DNA of 64,000 nucleotides from Pochonia chlamydosporia 170 (Eukaryota; Ascomycota; Sordariomycetes; Hypocreales; Clavicipitaceae), in NCBI RefSeq assembly GCF_001653235.2, contig NC_035791.1:4526001-4590000 (forward strand), read 5' to 3'. Below, in pieces: positions 46,947 through 59,354 of this stretch. Position numbers and translations under genes: made by a program. The notes under the pieces are model-generated. The model was not told where the DNA came from. It made no database searches and saw nothing but the letters and a program-made list of their open reading frames with translations. How positions within the stretch are numbered: the first letter of the stretch is position 1; each line of letters begins with the position of its first letter.

Positions 46947-48922
46947 TTGCACAAACTTGTCGCCTTAAGCGCTGGACAAGCAGGGAGTCTGCCTTTAGAA
47001 CACTGCTTGGTGTCCGGGGGGCTGATGTTAACGGCGGTGGTGGGTTGGGAAGCGGCAGGAGTTGAGATGAAATTCGGAAAAAGATGTGAAGTTGTTCGCT
47101 GATGAGGCTGATTGAAGAGCTATTCTTGGCGTGCTCATATTTAAATGCTCAGCAAATTCAAAATGTCAAACATGGCAGGTTGGGAGCGCTGAATATATCG
47201 ACATGGCGCATATCCGTGAGTTTGACATTTTTTCCGGATAAGTCGGCGTTTGGTACCTTGCGGGCGGCACACAGCTTTTTAAGAAAACGTCTGGACACAC
47301 TTAAAACCAGTTCAGTATGCTCTTGAGAGGCACGGAGGGCATTTCGCTGTTCAGTCTATTGGATGGGCCGCGTCACAGATTGTGCTGTGCGATGGTTCGG
47401 TGCAAACGCCACTCCGTCGACATGCCACCAGACCATGTTCCTAGGTACAGGTATGGATGGTATGGGGCCGATTGCCGTAACAGTCGAGACGTCTCGAAGA
47501 CGGGCCAAAGGTCAGGCAGGCCGCAGAAGGCCGGGAGACCCTTGAGTTTGATCAATGCCAAATGGTTGGACAGCTTCGGGGTGTGTGGTTTGTGTGGTGT
47601 GGTGTGGTGTGGTGTGGTGTCTGGCGGTCTGGACTTTGCAGTGGTTCATGTCCAGGTCCCTGAGTCTGACTCTTCGTGACTTGTCAACACGAACGACGCT
47701 TGCACAGCCACCCAACCAATTCGCATACCAGCTGCCGTGCCTGAAAGGTTGACTGTTGTGGACTTGTTGGGTGGACAATAGTTGACTATTTCCGTTCAAG
47801 CCGCTTACCGGAGCTGTCGTGGAGGGAGAAGGAAAAAGAGTCATAGGCATTGTTTGTTGAAAATGCCCGGAGATGCACCTTCATCAATTGATGCGTCTGG
47901 TGTCTGGTGCTTTTCGGAACATACTTGACAGTCCAGTCCGTGTATCATGTCTCTTGCATGTCTGGTCAACACGGTCCACATGCAACATCCATCAAACTCC
48001 ATTGAACCATTGAATAACAGTAGCCCCGAAGCATTCAATGTTATGCTTTGTGACCAAGTCTCGTGCAGCCTGTATTGTACTCCAAGCATACCAGACACGT
48101 ATTTGATATTGATGTATTTGCAACCAGTACCTGGGCCCTGTTGCCGTGTGCGCCTCTGCTTTTCATCTTTTCAGCACGGCAGCAAAAATAGTTGGAATCT
48201 TTTCATCCTTGGTGGCGTTGCCAAGTGGCTCATGGAAGAGATGGAGTGACGAACAAACAAATGAGACCAGCAAGACCAGACCAGAACATTAAATTGACCA
48301 GGCCAGACTTCAAATGTTCAGTAATGTCAAAGTTGACCCACGGTGTCAGTCCTGGTCTGATCTCAAACAATGAACATTGAATGCTGACGTCTGGAAGTTC
48401 TTTGTGCCCCGTGACCCCCATCAGTCTGGCACGGGTCTGCAGTGGGTCACCAGCCACTAATTGATCAATTGATACCTGAACTCTGATGTCCACAGCGCCT
48501 TGCTTGCTGTCTAGCGCTTGCCACCTCCGTGTTTCTGACCTGCCCTCCAACCAGTTGACGCTTCTTCATGGCCGGCGACATGTTCTTCCGGCCGCAGAAC
48601 CTGGAAAATTTATGCTTAGTTCCCAGAAGCGACAAAGTCATGAGGCTTCATAAATCCCCTCCATCACCAGCCTCGAGACTACATCAACAGTCATTACTCC
48701 GTGCCTTCGAGCAGTTGTGCTAGTCATACTATCTGAATCAGCCAGCTCGGCCTAGCTGGCCACGGCAACCCTATAAATCGCCTATCAGGTCGTTCCTTTT
48801 GCCGGTTGCAACCTTTGCGACAAAATCTCTCCCCCGTTTGACCTCTCCCTTCTCCCAGCGCCGTCACCTTATCCCTCTCAATTCTCCCCTCCCATTGTCC
48901 CATCTCAGCAAAATTAATCGCC
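46947..48922. other. 2-kb intergenic region before the KH-protein gene
   Basis: Holds the GTGTG/GGTGT tandem tract (47592-47620) and, near 48750-48920, a C/T-rich leader of the KH-protein gene. No gene is supported. Confidence 0.5.
47592..47620 (+). repeat. (GGTGT)n microsatellite
   Basis: About five head-to-tail GGTGT units. Confidence 0.9.
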
Positions 48923-50771
48923 ATGGCCGACTCGCATCCCGATATTCAAAGCATACTTGCGGCACTAGGTGAGACTTCCTGATGGTATACTGCGCTCACT
49001 ACGACCAACTAGCAATGCTAACGAACACCGTAGCCGCTCAGCGCTCAGCCGGTGCTTCATCACAAACGCCACCTGGACCACCTGGACAGTCTTATCCTCC
49101 TCCAGCTTCATCCGCGCAACCTTCTCATTATCAGGCTGCGCCTCCAGGCGCTGCTCCTGGCTATGGTGCACCTGGTCATGGACTCCCGGCCCCAACATCC
49201 AGTGGAAACGTTGACCTGAGTGCCATTCGGCCCATCAACTCTGGCACCATGAACTTTGACGACATTGTCTCCAAGGCCCGAGCTTACGCTGCCGACAACG
49301 GCGCCACGTCCTATGATCGACCACTTGTATACGGCTCCGAGTCTAGAAATAGTGATCGCAACTATCGACGTTCGCGATCACGCTCCCCCCCTCGCGGGGA
49401 CTACAGAGACGACCGTCGTGGCGGGCATGGTCGTGACTATGGACGCGATCGTTCCTATTCGCCACCTGGCAGAGGTCGGTTCTCGCCTCGTGGAGGCGGC
49501 GGAGGTGGAGGTGGAGGCGGCGGACGAGACAGATCGCCGCTGCGTGGAGGAGACGAAAATTCAGAGACGATTCAAATCGAATCAAGCCTGGTAGGTTTGA
49601 TCATTGGCCGGCAGGGCGAAAACCTGCGTCGTATAGAGGCAGATACCAATTGCCGTGTGCAATTCCTAGCTGCTACCGATGGTGGCCCATTCCGCCAGTG
49701 TAGGATCTCTGGTCCACGCCCCCGTCGTGCCGAAGTCAAGGACGCCATCAACAGAATCATCGAAGACAGCGGCATGGGTGCATTGAACCGACCTCAGGAG
49801 AAAACTCGCGACGCCAATAAAGGCGGCGCAACAGCACTGCGAGACGGTGAAGACCACATGCAAATCATGGTTCCCGATCGGACTGTAGGTTTGATCATTG
49901 GTCGTGGAGGTGAGACCATTCGTGATCTTCAGGAACGCTCTGGATGCCACATCAATATTGTCGGGGAGTCAAAGAGCGTCAATGGTTTGCGCCCTGTAAA
50001 CCTCATTGGCACAGTGGAAGCCGCAGCCCGTGCCAAAGACTTCATTATGGAGATCGTCGATAGTGACACGAGAGGCGACGGCCCTGCAGCGAAGAAAGCT
50101 GCCGCCATGCCTGTTCTCCGTTCTGAGCCGCCTCCTAGGGACTCTACTGGCAGTGCCGGCCCTGACAAAATTAACGACTCCGTCTATGTCCCATCCGATG
50201 CTGTTGGCATGATTATCGGAAAGGGTGGTGAGACCATTCGCGAGATGCAAAATACAACTGGCTGCAAGATCAACGTTGCCCAGTCATCTGGCCCGGGAGA
50301 GACTCAGAGAGAAATTGCCCTGATTGGTACCCGTGATAGTATCGCGCGTGCCAAGTTGGCCATCGATGAGAAAGTTGATGCTGTGGTAAGTCAATACCGA
50401 CCACTTCTTCCCGTCCCCTGTTTCCCAAAATTCATGACACTTGGCTGACATGAACTCGTAGCGACAAAAGAGCGGCTCTGGTGGCCCCCCTCGTGGCCGC
50501 GGGCATCAAGACTACGACCGGCCGTCGTATTCTCAAGGCCCTGATTCCACTACTAACCAACCTGCAGCGGCTTCGTCCGGTGATGCGTCGGATCCGTATG
50601 CTCAATGTAAGCGCAACACGTTTCTCCCGCAATTCTATTCTAGTCTAACAGGTGACCATAGACGGTGGATATCAAAATTACGTTGCCTTGTGGTACCAAT
50701 CCTTGATGCACCAACAACAACAAAATAATGGCGACGGAACCCAAACTGGCGCCCCTGCTCCCGGCTCCTAA
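48923..50771 (+). CDS. triple-KH-domain RNA-binding protein (FUBP-like)
   Basis: Four exons, 48923-48968, 49034-50385, 50462-50606 and 50662-50771, give 550 residues. Three type I KH domains carry GXXG loops: GRQGE near residue 205, GRGGE near 305 and GKGGE near 410. Each is set in the usual VGLIIG/VGMIIG context. Before them lies a Pro/Gly/Ala-rich N-terminus and an RS/RGG-type stretch (RRSRSRSPPRGD and a run of 11 Gly). After them a Gln/Asn-rich tail contains YQNYVALWYQSLM, reminiscent of the C-terminal YxxWWYQ-like motifs of FUBP/KSRP proteins. That family binds single-stranded nucleic acids in splicing, mRNA decay or transcription, mostly in the nucleus. The exact yeast equivalent is uncertain. 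Confidence 0.93.
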
Positions 50772-52528
50772 CCCATGATACCCTTTCACTTATGATATCG
50801 ACTACGTGCATATCTAGACTTGGTGACCTTGATTGAGCTTGGACTGTGGTAAACACCCGCAGCCTGAGGACCATCTGAGATGCCTTGACTTGATTTGACA
50901 TCACCATCTTTTACTGGATGCTACATGAACTGATGGCTTGAGCGCATGTACAACTGTCCTTTTGACTTTTTTGATTTTGCCACTCATACTCCTCCGTTGC
51001 GCATCACACGGGACCCTCTCCCCTGGCGACGAACCCGTTTTGTCTCTGATGAACATATGACCTCTTCTCGCTGACCCGGGCCCCCCCTCTCTCTCACTCT
51101 CATACCCTCTCACTCTTTCTCTTCTATTTTTGTTGACAAAGTCGTCCCATGATGGGAGCTATCCAAAAAACGCTAACAGTCGTGCCATGTTTGGTTTCGT
51201 CTTTTGCTACTGGTCACCTTACTCTGCCTCACTGCAGAGGACAGTACCGAAAAACGGATTGGGATTAAGAAAACGTCCCGGTGACACGTCTGCATTCGGT
51301 CTTGATACTTTTGTTTGCGCAAGACGGCCGTCTCTACAACTTATGCTACAGTACTAGCCGAGCAGCTGATCTGATATGATTTTGATGTGTCACCAATGAG
51401 ATGGAGCAGGGCTTGGGACCGGGACGTTCATATCAGGGCATGTGATTCGATTTATATGCCTGTCCCACTGCTGTCTTCTTATCCCTTGTTCCTGACATTG
51501 GACGAAATGTGACCTTGGAACCAGAAACAAGCCAACTGCATGGAACCTGATGACTTGAACCGAGCGCCTATTGACCTGACTGGCTCTGAGATGAATCTTT
51601 TGACAGGATACCAACTAAACCGAGAAATGCTGGAAGGCCTGAGCACGAGCGCACGGTGCCTATCAGAAAGAGGACTCGCCCCCAAGCTTACATCTTTGCA
51701 AGCCGTCCGTTGCCTTCATGCTACATCAGCAACAAGGGTGCCCCAGCAACATTGATAATTTCACGGAATGTTTTGACAACAAAGCAGAAGTGGGTGATGC
51801 CTTCCGCGAGACTTGGATACGGCCTTGGCATGCTTTTGATCAGTTACGTTTTCTCCACTATCGTGTGTATTTCCCATTGCATTGGTTGCTTGAGAGACCA
51901 AAAAAAGCACCAAGGTGCCCATCAAGGTACCTGGGCTTTTTGTATTGTGTTTATTTCGTCGTCTGTATCTGAATTTCTATGGCTATGCGCTATAGTTTGC
52001 TGAGGCGGAAGGGAGTTGGAAGGAACAGTGGAACTATATCAGGTACTTGTTATTCATTTTTGGTGGGACAGGAAACTAGGCTTGGAGTTTGCAGGACGTG
52101 GGCTGTACTTGTAGCCGTGCCGTAGATGCTGATGAATGATTTGATTTGGCTATAATGTTTACAAAATTGTTTGTTCGTGCGATGTTCAGCTTGACGTGAA
52201 GTAAATACTTGGTGAAGGGAAGGTGAAAATAGGTACCGTGTATGAAGAAACGTGGTTGGCCTTATGCGGATATCTTGCACAATCTTAGGTCGACATGATG
52301 GTTGTGTGCCACTGGATCTATGTTACGATTTACATGGGTGGACCAAGCAAGTGTTCTGGCTTTCTTTCACGAGAAATCTAATCCAACGATGTGTGAATGG
52401 GCCAACGCCTCAAGCAACGGCTCAAGAACATGGGGTGAGTTGAGACTCTAGACAGCAAACGCAGTATCAGAGACGGGAATGCATGTCATGCATGCAGAAT
52501 CGCGTTTTTGAGTGACAAGGAGGACGTA

Positions 52529-52645
52529 CAGTGGGAGGTCAAAAGTATTTAAACAAGAGAAAGGTATCGCATTTCGCGTTGTATGCTGAGGCATATTGAG
52601 CTGTGTTATACTTGGATATGGGCAAATACTTTTGACCACAGACTG
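52529..52645 (+). mobile_element. MITE-like element, copy 2 (117 bp, best-preserved ends)
   Basis: Reads CAGTGGGAGGTCAAAAGTAT... to ...TTTTGACCACAGACTG, flanked by TA on both sides (52527-52528 and 52646-52647). Including the TA, the two ends pair over 24 bases with 20 matches: TACAGT, four variable bases, then GGTCAAAAGTATTT. The TA flanks and CAGT ends fit Tc1/mariner-type transposition. It has no coding capacity. Confidence 0.88.
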
Positions 52646-55250
52646 TAGATACATGCATAAAAGTCAACATTATGGCCTGGTCGATGGTGCAATGCTCTGA
52701 CATGAGTCGTGAACCTGTGAGTCTATTCCCCAATGTTTCCGGGAATGGTTTGCATCTCTGTTCAAGTTGTTCGCACGGGGTAATAATTGTGACAGATGCA
52801 CGGCAGGGCTTACTGCTCAGACAGACCAACGCAAAGCCCAAACAGATAATTTGCTGCACAACTGCAATGAATAGCGGACACGTGTTTTGGGGCGATAGGG
52901 TTTATTTAGCAGACTCGGATGTTCAGAGTGTGGGGAGACAATCGAGCCGAGACTGTCATGTCTTCTCCTACTTCTTTTTGGTTGCGTGGTTGGTGAGTTT
53001 GGATTTGCTTTGTTGCTACTCTAGAGCCCGTACATAGCAAATCATGTCGCACATCAATGCAGGAGACCTGAACGGGAGATTTGTGCATGTTTCTTCTGGA
53101 ATCGAGAATCGTCTCCTGGAGCATTAATTCAACCCAGCTGCAGTTGTCTTGCTACCTTGCCTGGTTTGATGACACCAACTCCGGCCCGTCCATCGTCAGT
53201 GCAAAGAAGAGGCCATAAGAGCGTTTGATGTAGCAGCAGGAGTAGCAGTAATTGGCTTCAAACACAGGCCAGTTAGCCCAGCTGAAAGTGTGCGCTCTTT
53301 GTATGTACTGTACGAGACTCGCCAACATGGATGGTTTTACTCTGTATGCTTTAGTCGTTTGTATTTGTTTGCTCCATCGTTAGTCCCTCGACTGCAACAG
53401 GTATGCTTGGTCCACCATACATACACCGAACACCAGAAGCACTTGGATGCCTCTGGCATGCAAGCATCTGACCACAATGGTTTTTGTGTCAGATCTCACT
53501 CATGTTGCATTCTGGTAGGTGGGACTGGAACCGAACTCCTGTCTGACTGATATCCTGTTGTTTGGCCTCAATACTTGCTGTTTTGCCATTGACGGAATGT
53601 GCTCCGAGATTGCTTGGTGGATTTGCGACTTTTGGTTCGTCGTGTGCTCGCATCATAGTTCTTGTCTGACGCGTGGTACCCAAAGCAATACATTTCTTTC
53701 AATCAGTTGAATATTTATTATTCCAATTGACGATTTTGCCATTTTCGGCGGAAGCGGGAAGTGGAAAGGAAAGCCACCTCGATTATCCTCTTAATGCTCA
53801 ACTTGAAGTACCTTGTGACCCAGTTGTCAGTGCCTGTCGTACTTCAACGGTATAACAAAAGCAGGCTCATGCAGTCGCAAACAAATGGACATGGACCAAT
53901 CTATTCCCGCAAAGAGAGAGCGTCAGAAAAAGTTCGACTTTTCCTGTATTTGTCCTCCAACATATCCGCACCTCGCACACGACAATGACCAGGCATGATT
54001 GTCATTGGTGCGCTGCACACTACAGCCAGAAGCCTCATGGGGATCCCCAATGAACCTGGAAGAACCAAACTGGGCAGCTGGAAGCCGCAAGCATATTTGG
54101 ATGATTCTGGACGCTCGCTGGCTAGCCGGAGTGTTCGCGTCATGTACGTCAGTCGTCTGGCCGAATCTTGCCTTGTTCGGCGTTGGGCGTTTGAAAAGCG
54201 AAGAAGCAGCTTTGGATCTTCTGTTCCACTATAGCTCGAGAGCACCGACAATCTACAGCACTATACGGAGTACATTGTGCGACAGCTACTACAGTTCGAT
54301 AGTTGCATTCTCTTTGTAGCATCGGTTTGGTAGGGATGGTCTGCACCAAACTTGACAGTCAAACGTTGTACACAATCCATGGTGGGATTGTACTCCGTAA
54401 AGGTTGGACAGACATCAACCTAATCTTTGGGGGTTTCTTGACAAGGAGATATCCGCATGCTCCTTCTTCCAATGGAGTGACTCGGAACTACCATATGGAT
54501 AGAACCCCGTCCCGCTGCGTCAAGTTCGATTTAGCGGCACTTACCGCTAAATTCGGCAGAGCAGAAGAGTGAGATTGAATCATGGCGTGCAACTGCATGT
54601 ATGAATAACGCCGGGTGTGTGTGTATGTGTCCACTCACATTTCAATTCGCCAGAAGGCAAACCTTTTCGGCTCTGAAGTCAGGTTATCTCGGCCGCTGGG
54701 CAGGCAATGCCTATTGCTCTGTGTCATCCCAAAGGGTCAATCAGCCTAGACAATATCCAATTCAATGACCTGTAAAAGCAACAAGGCGTACGTACCCCAA
54801 GTCGCAATTCAAGTGGAGAGAACTCGCGGTTCATCGTGCGACATGTACCAGATGATCAAAAAGTGAGAAGGCTCATACCGATGCATTTATGCCGGTATCT
54901 GGCTATGGTGAACTTGGAAGTAAAGATAGGTTGCATTAAAACGGATGTGGGATCATTAAGAGAGTTGAACTCCGAACTGTATCACGACACCTCGTACAGA
55001 GTCCATATTAGCGGCGTGCAGGTAGCGAGAAGTAGAGAATAGATGTCACATCTCATACGGAGTTTCATGGAGTTTTGATCCTCGACAGAGATACCACGAA
55101 CCACAAACTTTCTGCCCTAGATATAAACTCGCAAACCAGGCGCAGTACGGCTTTCCGCCGACGTAGTCTCTTTCACCATTCGAAATAGTATGGGAGGGGT
55201 TCATACGCTGTGGATAACCTCAATAAGTCCAAACCTCTCTGCTCTCCCAT

Positions 55251-55987
55251 TCAAATTACTGGTTTCTGTTCTGAAGTCAGCAAAATGCGCCGGCGGAGGC
55301 AGAAACGGCCTAGTTTCCGTGCGACATAATCATAAGCACGGAGAAGACCGCTGAATGATTGTGTCTGGTATTGTGCCGTGTTTGTGCCATGGATAAAGTT
55401 GCTTGTAGTACTCCGGAGCTTGTCATCCAGCACTTTTGCAGCCCTGTCGACTACAGAACGCAGATGCAAGCCGACCCGCCCCGCACAGAGTTGGTCCATT
55501 AATATGGCGATTGTGCAAAGGATATTGCCGCTTCCCACGGAATGCCCTGTGGTAGGGACCGCCATGTCTACGCCTCCAGCCAGTTATCATAATGTGAGGT
55601 GACTGAGGGCTGGCAGCCAAACCACATGGGACTGTGCATCCACTCCGTAGCCCTTGCTTGTATAGACGCCAAATGCATCGGCACTACCTGTGAGGACAGA
55701 GGGACAACCAATAAGCCTGGGTTAACTCGGGTGCCGCGAAAGTTCGAGTGGGTGTGACCACCTTGGCGATGGATGGCTGATGTTGGAGAAGTCGAGGGCT
55801 TCCTCGATGGCCAAGAAGTAGCCGTAGCAGCGTGGAAGCTGTAGCTGTTGATGGGCGCTGAGCGTTGAATGGCCTGGCCGACGCTGAGCGAAATGCTGCT
55901 GCTCCAAACAAGTTCCTCCAAAAAGCTTGCAGGTCGCTGTTCATACCAAGAACTCATACGCTTAGAGAAACCCTGACCAAAGCACAA
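55251..55987 (-). pseudogene. possible degenerate gene, unknown
   Basis: Two adjoining minus-strand open stretches (55987-55568, 139 codons; 55565-55251, 104 codons) lie end to end in neighbouring frames. The second contains a protein-like block, NILCTIAILMDQLCAGRVGLHLRS cut by my limit into NILCTIAILMDQL and AGRVGLHLRSVVDRA. In the first part three overlapping minus-strand frames stay open, so the true frame is unclear. No domain is recognised. It could be a frameshifted relic or coincidence. Confidence 0.2.
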
Positions 55988-58900
55988 GGTCGATCTGACA
56001 ACTCACATGGTACAGAAACATGGCGCTTGAGAATGGGTAAGCCACGAGCCGTGAAATAACACCACAGACGAATCGCGCCACCGACTGGTTCGTCTTGAGC
56101 TTGGTATGAATACTAGGGAGTCGAGTGCTCAGTAGTTACAGTGCCAATTTTTCACTTCGCTTGACTCGAATTGGACTCAGCACTTGGAACTGGACTGTTT
56201 TGAGGATGGGCAGCCTCTCATCAGCCCCCTCCCTCCTTTCACTTTGAGCAGATATAAGACCGATTTCTTGTTTGGGATAGAAATGGACAGGATGACTCTG
56301 TGAATGTCAACCATAGACCCGTCAGTCTGGCCATGTCGATATGCACGGTATTGCTCTGTTCTCGTCGAGGTGATCCGATGGTGAGTCTCTGTCCACTTTC
56401 TTCCCTTGCATGAACAACTGGCTTCCTCAATATGGACGACCTGACAACAACTCTCGCAGATTGTTGTGGCTTCGTAGTCAAGCCGTGCTGTGAGCCCTAT
56501 TAGTGATTTGCTTGATTTGCTTCGAGATATGTATGGACTAGAGGCCATGCACTTTCCTAAGACACCAGACTTGGGCCGGAAGATCCTACTGTTAGCTGCT
56601 GCTACCCAAGGCCAGATCCCATAAGTTCTTGGTCAGCTCCTTGAAGAGGGTGGGACTGTCTCTCCGTCGGCCACTAGCCCGCGACATGCGTTGCAGTTGC
56701 AGGCAGACCCCTGACATGGAGACAAGAGAAAAGGGCTCGATCCCAGATCTGGGGGAGATCGATGTGGCCATGGCTCCTGGGTGAGCAAGCGGGATGGAGT
56801 GTTGCTGAAAGGGTCTTCGACACGCTTGGTAGAGCAGGATACTCAGGCTGACAACTGGACGCTATATTTTGTGAGTTTAGTAACGACAAACATCAACACT
56901 TCCTTCAATTTGATAGATCCATCGGGGGTGACTGGCACCTGGGCGTGCCCATGTACTCTCCTGCACGAGCTCACAGTCGACCTGTTTTTCGCACCAGGGA
57001 GTCTGGTTTGCCATGGGTTGTGAGGGTCCTCTCTGAAAATGTTCCAACTGGGGATGCGCCAGAATGTGACAGATGACAGCTCTTGCCGTCCTTGACGAAG
57101 GCCTTGCTCAGACTGTACTCCATCCTGCCTTCCTCGTCTTGAGAATCAGATTTGTTGCCTTAGTGCCTGCCTTGGGCCATGGTCCCATTTTGTCACAAAT
57201 CAAGAATGCATTGATCCTTCAAGTTCTCACATTCAGTGGGATCTTTGTATGAATTGATTCATGTCTGACACTTTCTCCGATTGCATCTCCATCGTTTGGT
57301 GCCTCTGAAATTTGGGCAAGCAGAAAGTCATTGCGGCACAGTCAACGGTCTTACCATCGCCCACCCCACCACACATCCACACCCGCCCGCACCTTGACAA
57401 GTAACAATTTGCGAGGTGTGTGTCTCAGCACGTTTTCTCGAAGGGTCGCGAACGGTCGGACATGCGCAGCCAAGGTTCACACTCGGCCACCAGCTCAGAT
57501 GTTCGCCGTTCAGTGTTGCGAATGGAGCGTCAAGCCCAGCCTGTATGCAGCATTCAACTACCACACCACCCATCACCACCCTGGTGCCACTAACTTCGAA
57601 CCCCCCGGCCATCCGGTCCATCGCCCGGCATTCTGAGCCAATACCTCGCACCGGACGATATTGAGCCTTGCCATTCCGTGCGTGATAATTTGCACCCGTT
57701 GGTGCCGCTCTCTCCTGTCTCCGTATTGGCGTCATTTCACCATCATTTTGTGGCAGTCTGGGTGGCTCATGGTTCGATTGGTGGCTGATAGCTCTTGGCT
57801 CTGTTCCCTGCCCATACTCTGCACAAAACGACTGTGCCGCCGTCACTCGACGTAGCTCAGAGATCTTCCAGCCTCTGTTGCTCCTCCATGAGCACGCCAA
57901 ATGCTATCCTCCTCTACATTGTTGCCACCATCGAACATCAATTTTACCTCATATTACCAAGCCTTGAGGAACCGTTCGGCCAGTCTGACAGAATCTCCGC
58001 CAACGACGAGCTGCGCGTTTGCCTGAGTCTCTCTGCAAGTCAAGAAGGCTGCAGAGGCTGTGCGCAGTAGACCTCGTGCGACTTGAGCCGGCACAAGAAC
58101 GGAGCAATGCCCTCCAACTGCTACCTATCCATTTGATACTCTCTGAATTCGTCGCTGTTCACTAGCACAAATTCTTTTCCCGCTCAGTTTTGTGACTCGT
58201 TTGTCCCCATAGCATATGCTGTACAGCTGGCTACTGGGACGCGTATCTGAAACTTCGATCGTTCTATGACCGAGCTGTTGAGAGACGGATCAATCCACCT
58301 TATTAGTAACATCGCCGACGCCATTAGGCAACAAACCAGACAGCACTGGTTGAACGAGTACCCTGATACATATTACCTGTCAAGTAACTCAGGTTGGAGA
58401 ACCTTTGAGCTTTTTCAGTCAGCTGTAAGTTCCGCGGATCAGATCCTCCTTGTTGTATCTTGCACAGCGCCGCCTCGCCCCTATTCCTCCACGTTCTACG
58501 CAGCTCGTTCCTTTTCTGTGTGCCATTGTCAAATACCCGCATACACCACGGGTACCTCGGTGTACTGTTCCTAGTTTGCGCACATTCAAACGCAGTTGTT
58601 CGTTGCGCAGTAGGGAAACCATATGCTCTTTGCCTCCAGCCTGGCTTTATCGGAGCAGCTGCATCTAGGGGATTTGGGTAGTCGGATACCAGCCAACAGT
58701 GACGGAGCCTGCTTGCTAACACATTTGTTCTTCGTGTAGCTTTTGCCCCGTTTCGACTACGTCTCCGCCTCCTTCCGCACTCGCTCCGGTCCTATTTTAT
58801 TATCACTTACCTGATCTCTCACCAAGCTGCACGTTCAAACAACGAGGGTCACACAAGCCTTTTCGTCACTTCGACAGATACGCATTCGTCATTACTATTA

Positions 58901-59063
58901 TTTTTGCTTCTCTACGCACCAGCCACTGCGGGACCTTGGGGATAGCGCGATTCACTGGGAACGGTCTATTTCGCCTCTATTTGGCCTCCCCAAAACAATT
59001 GACTTTCTGAGTGAAATTGGGTATCTTGACCCGTTGCCAACCGACGCTCCAAACACACGACTG

Positions 59064-59354
59064 ATGATGTGCCGGCTGTTGATCTTTTCAGGTTCTTGCA
59101 CCAAGTGCGGCGAGTCACAAACGTGGGATGATCTTGGTCAGCAACTAGCCTGTTTACAAGCCAAGAACGCAGGGTGCTTCGGCCAATGCGAAACTGGCAT
59201 ATTTGCCGAACAACACGCATTTGACCAGGAATGTGACAGGTGCACCGAAGAAGATGAAGGGATAGGTGATGTTGGCGACGACGCTTTTAACGCTCCTGAG
59301 AAGCGAAGTGCTGAAGGTGACACAACGAGTCATCGCAAGAAGCAGAGAGTCTGA
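59064..59354 (+). CDS. small CxxC protein, unknown function
   Basis: A single exon of 96 residues from the ATG ATG at 59064. It begins MMCRLLIFSGSCTKCGESQ. Cysteines fall at 3, 12, 15, 30, 38, 42, 57 and 60, forming CTKC, CFGQC and CDRC pairs around the aromatic/acidic segments TWDDLGQQL and AEQHAFDQE. The tail is acidic, then basic (RKKQRV) and could serve in nuclear localisation. There is no signal peptide. Zinc binding is plausible but not demonstrated. The pattern matches my recollection of short proteins found in hypocrealean genomes, without a known role. It lies alone in a gene-poor region. Confidence 0.6.
   Translation: MMCRLLIFSGSCTKCGESQTWDDLGQQLACLQAKNAGCFGQCETGIFAEQHAFDQECDRCTEEDEGIGDVGDDAFNAPEKRSAEGDTTSHRKKQRV

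Larger units (their letters stand above)
50772..59063. other. 8-kb gene-poor region
   Basis: No intact gene is supported. It contains a MITE-like copy (52529-52645), two TACGGAGTA-type palindromes (54264-54272 and 54391-54399), a G/T-rich stretch near 54608-54630 and a possible coding relic (55251-55987). The remaining open stretches are short and overlap on both strands. Confidence 0.5.

Noticed and set aside
47592..47620. GGTGT tract as a telomere-like repeat
   Set aside because: Filamentous ascomycete telomeres are TTAGGG; this is an internal microsatellite.
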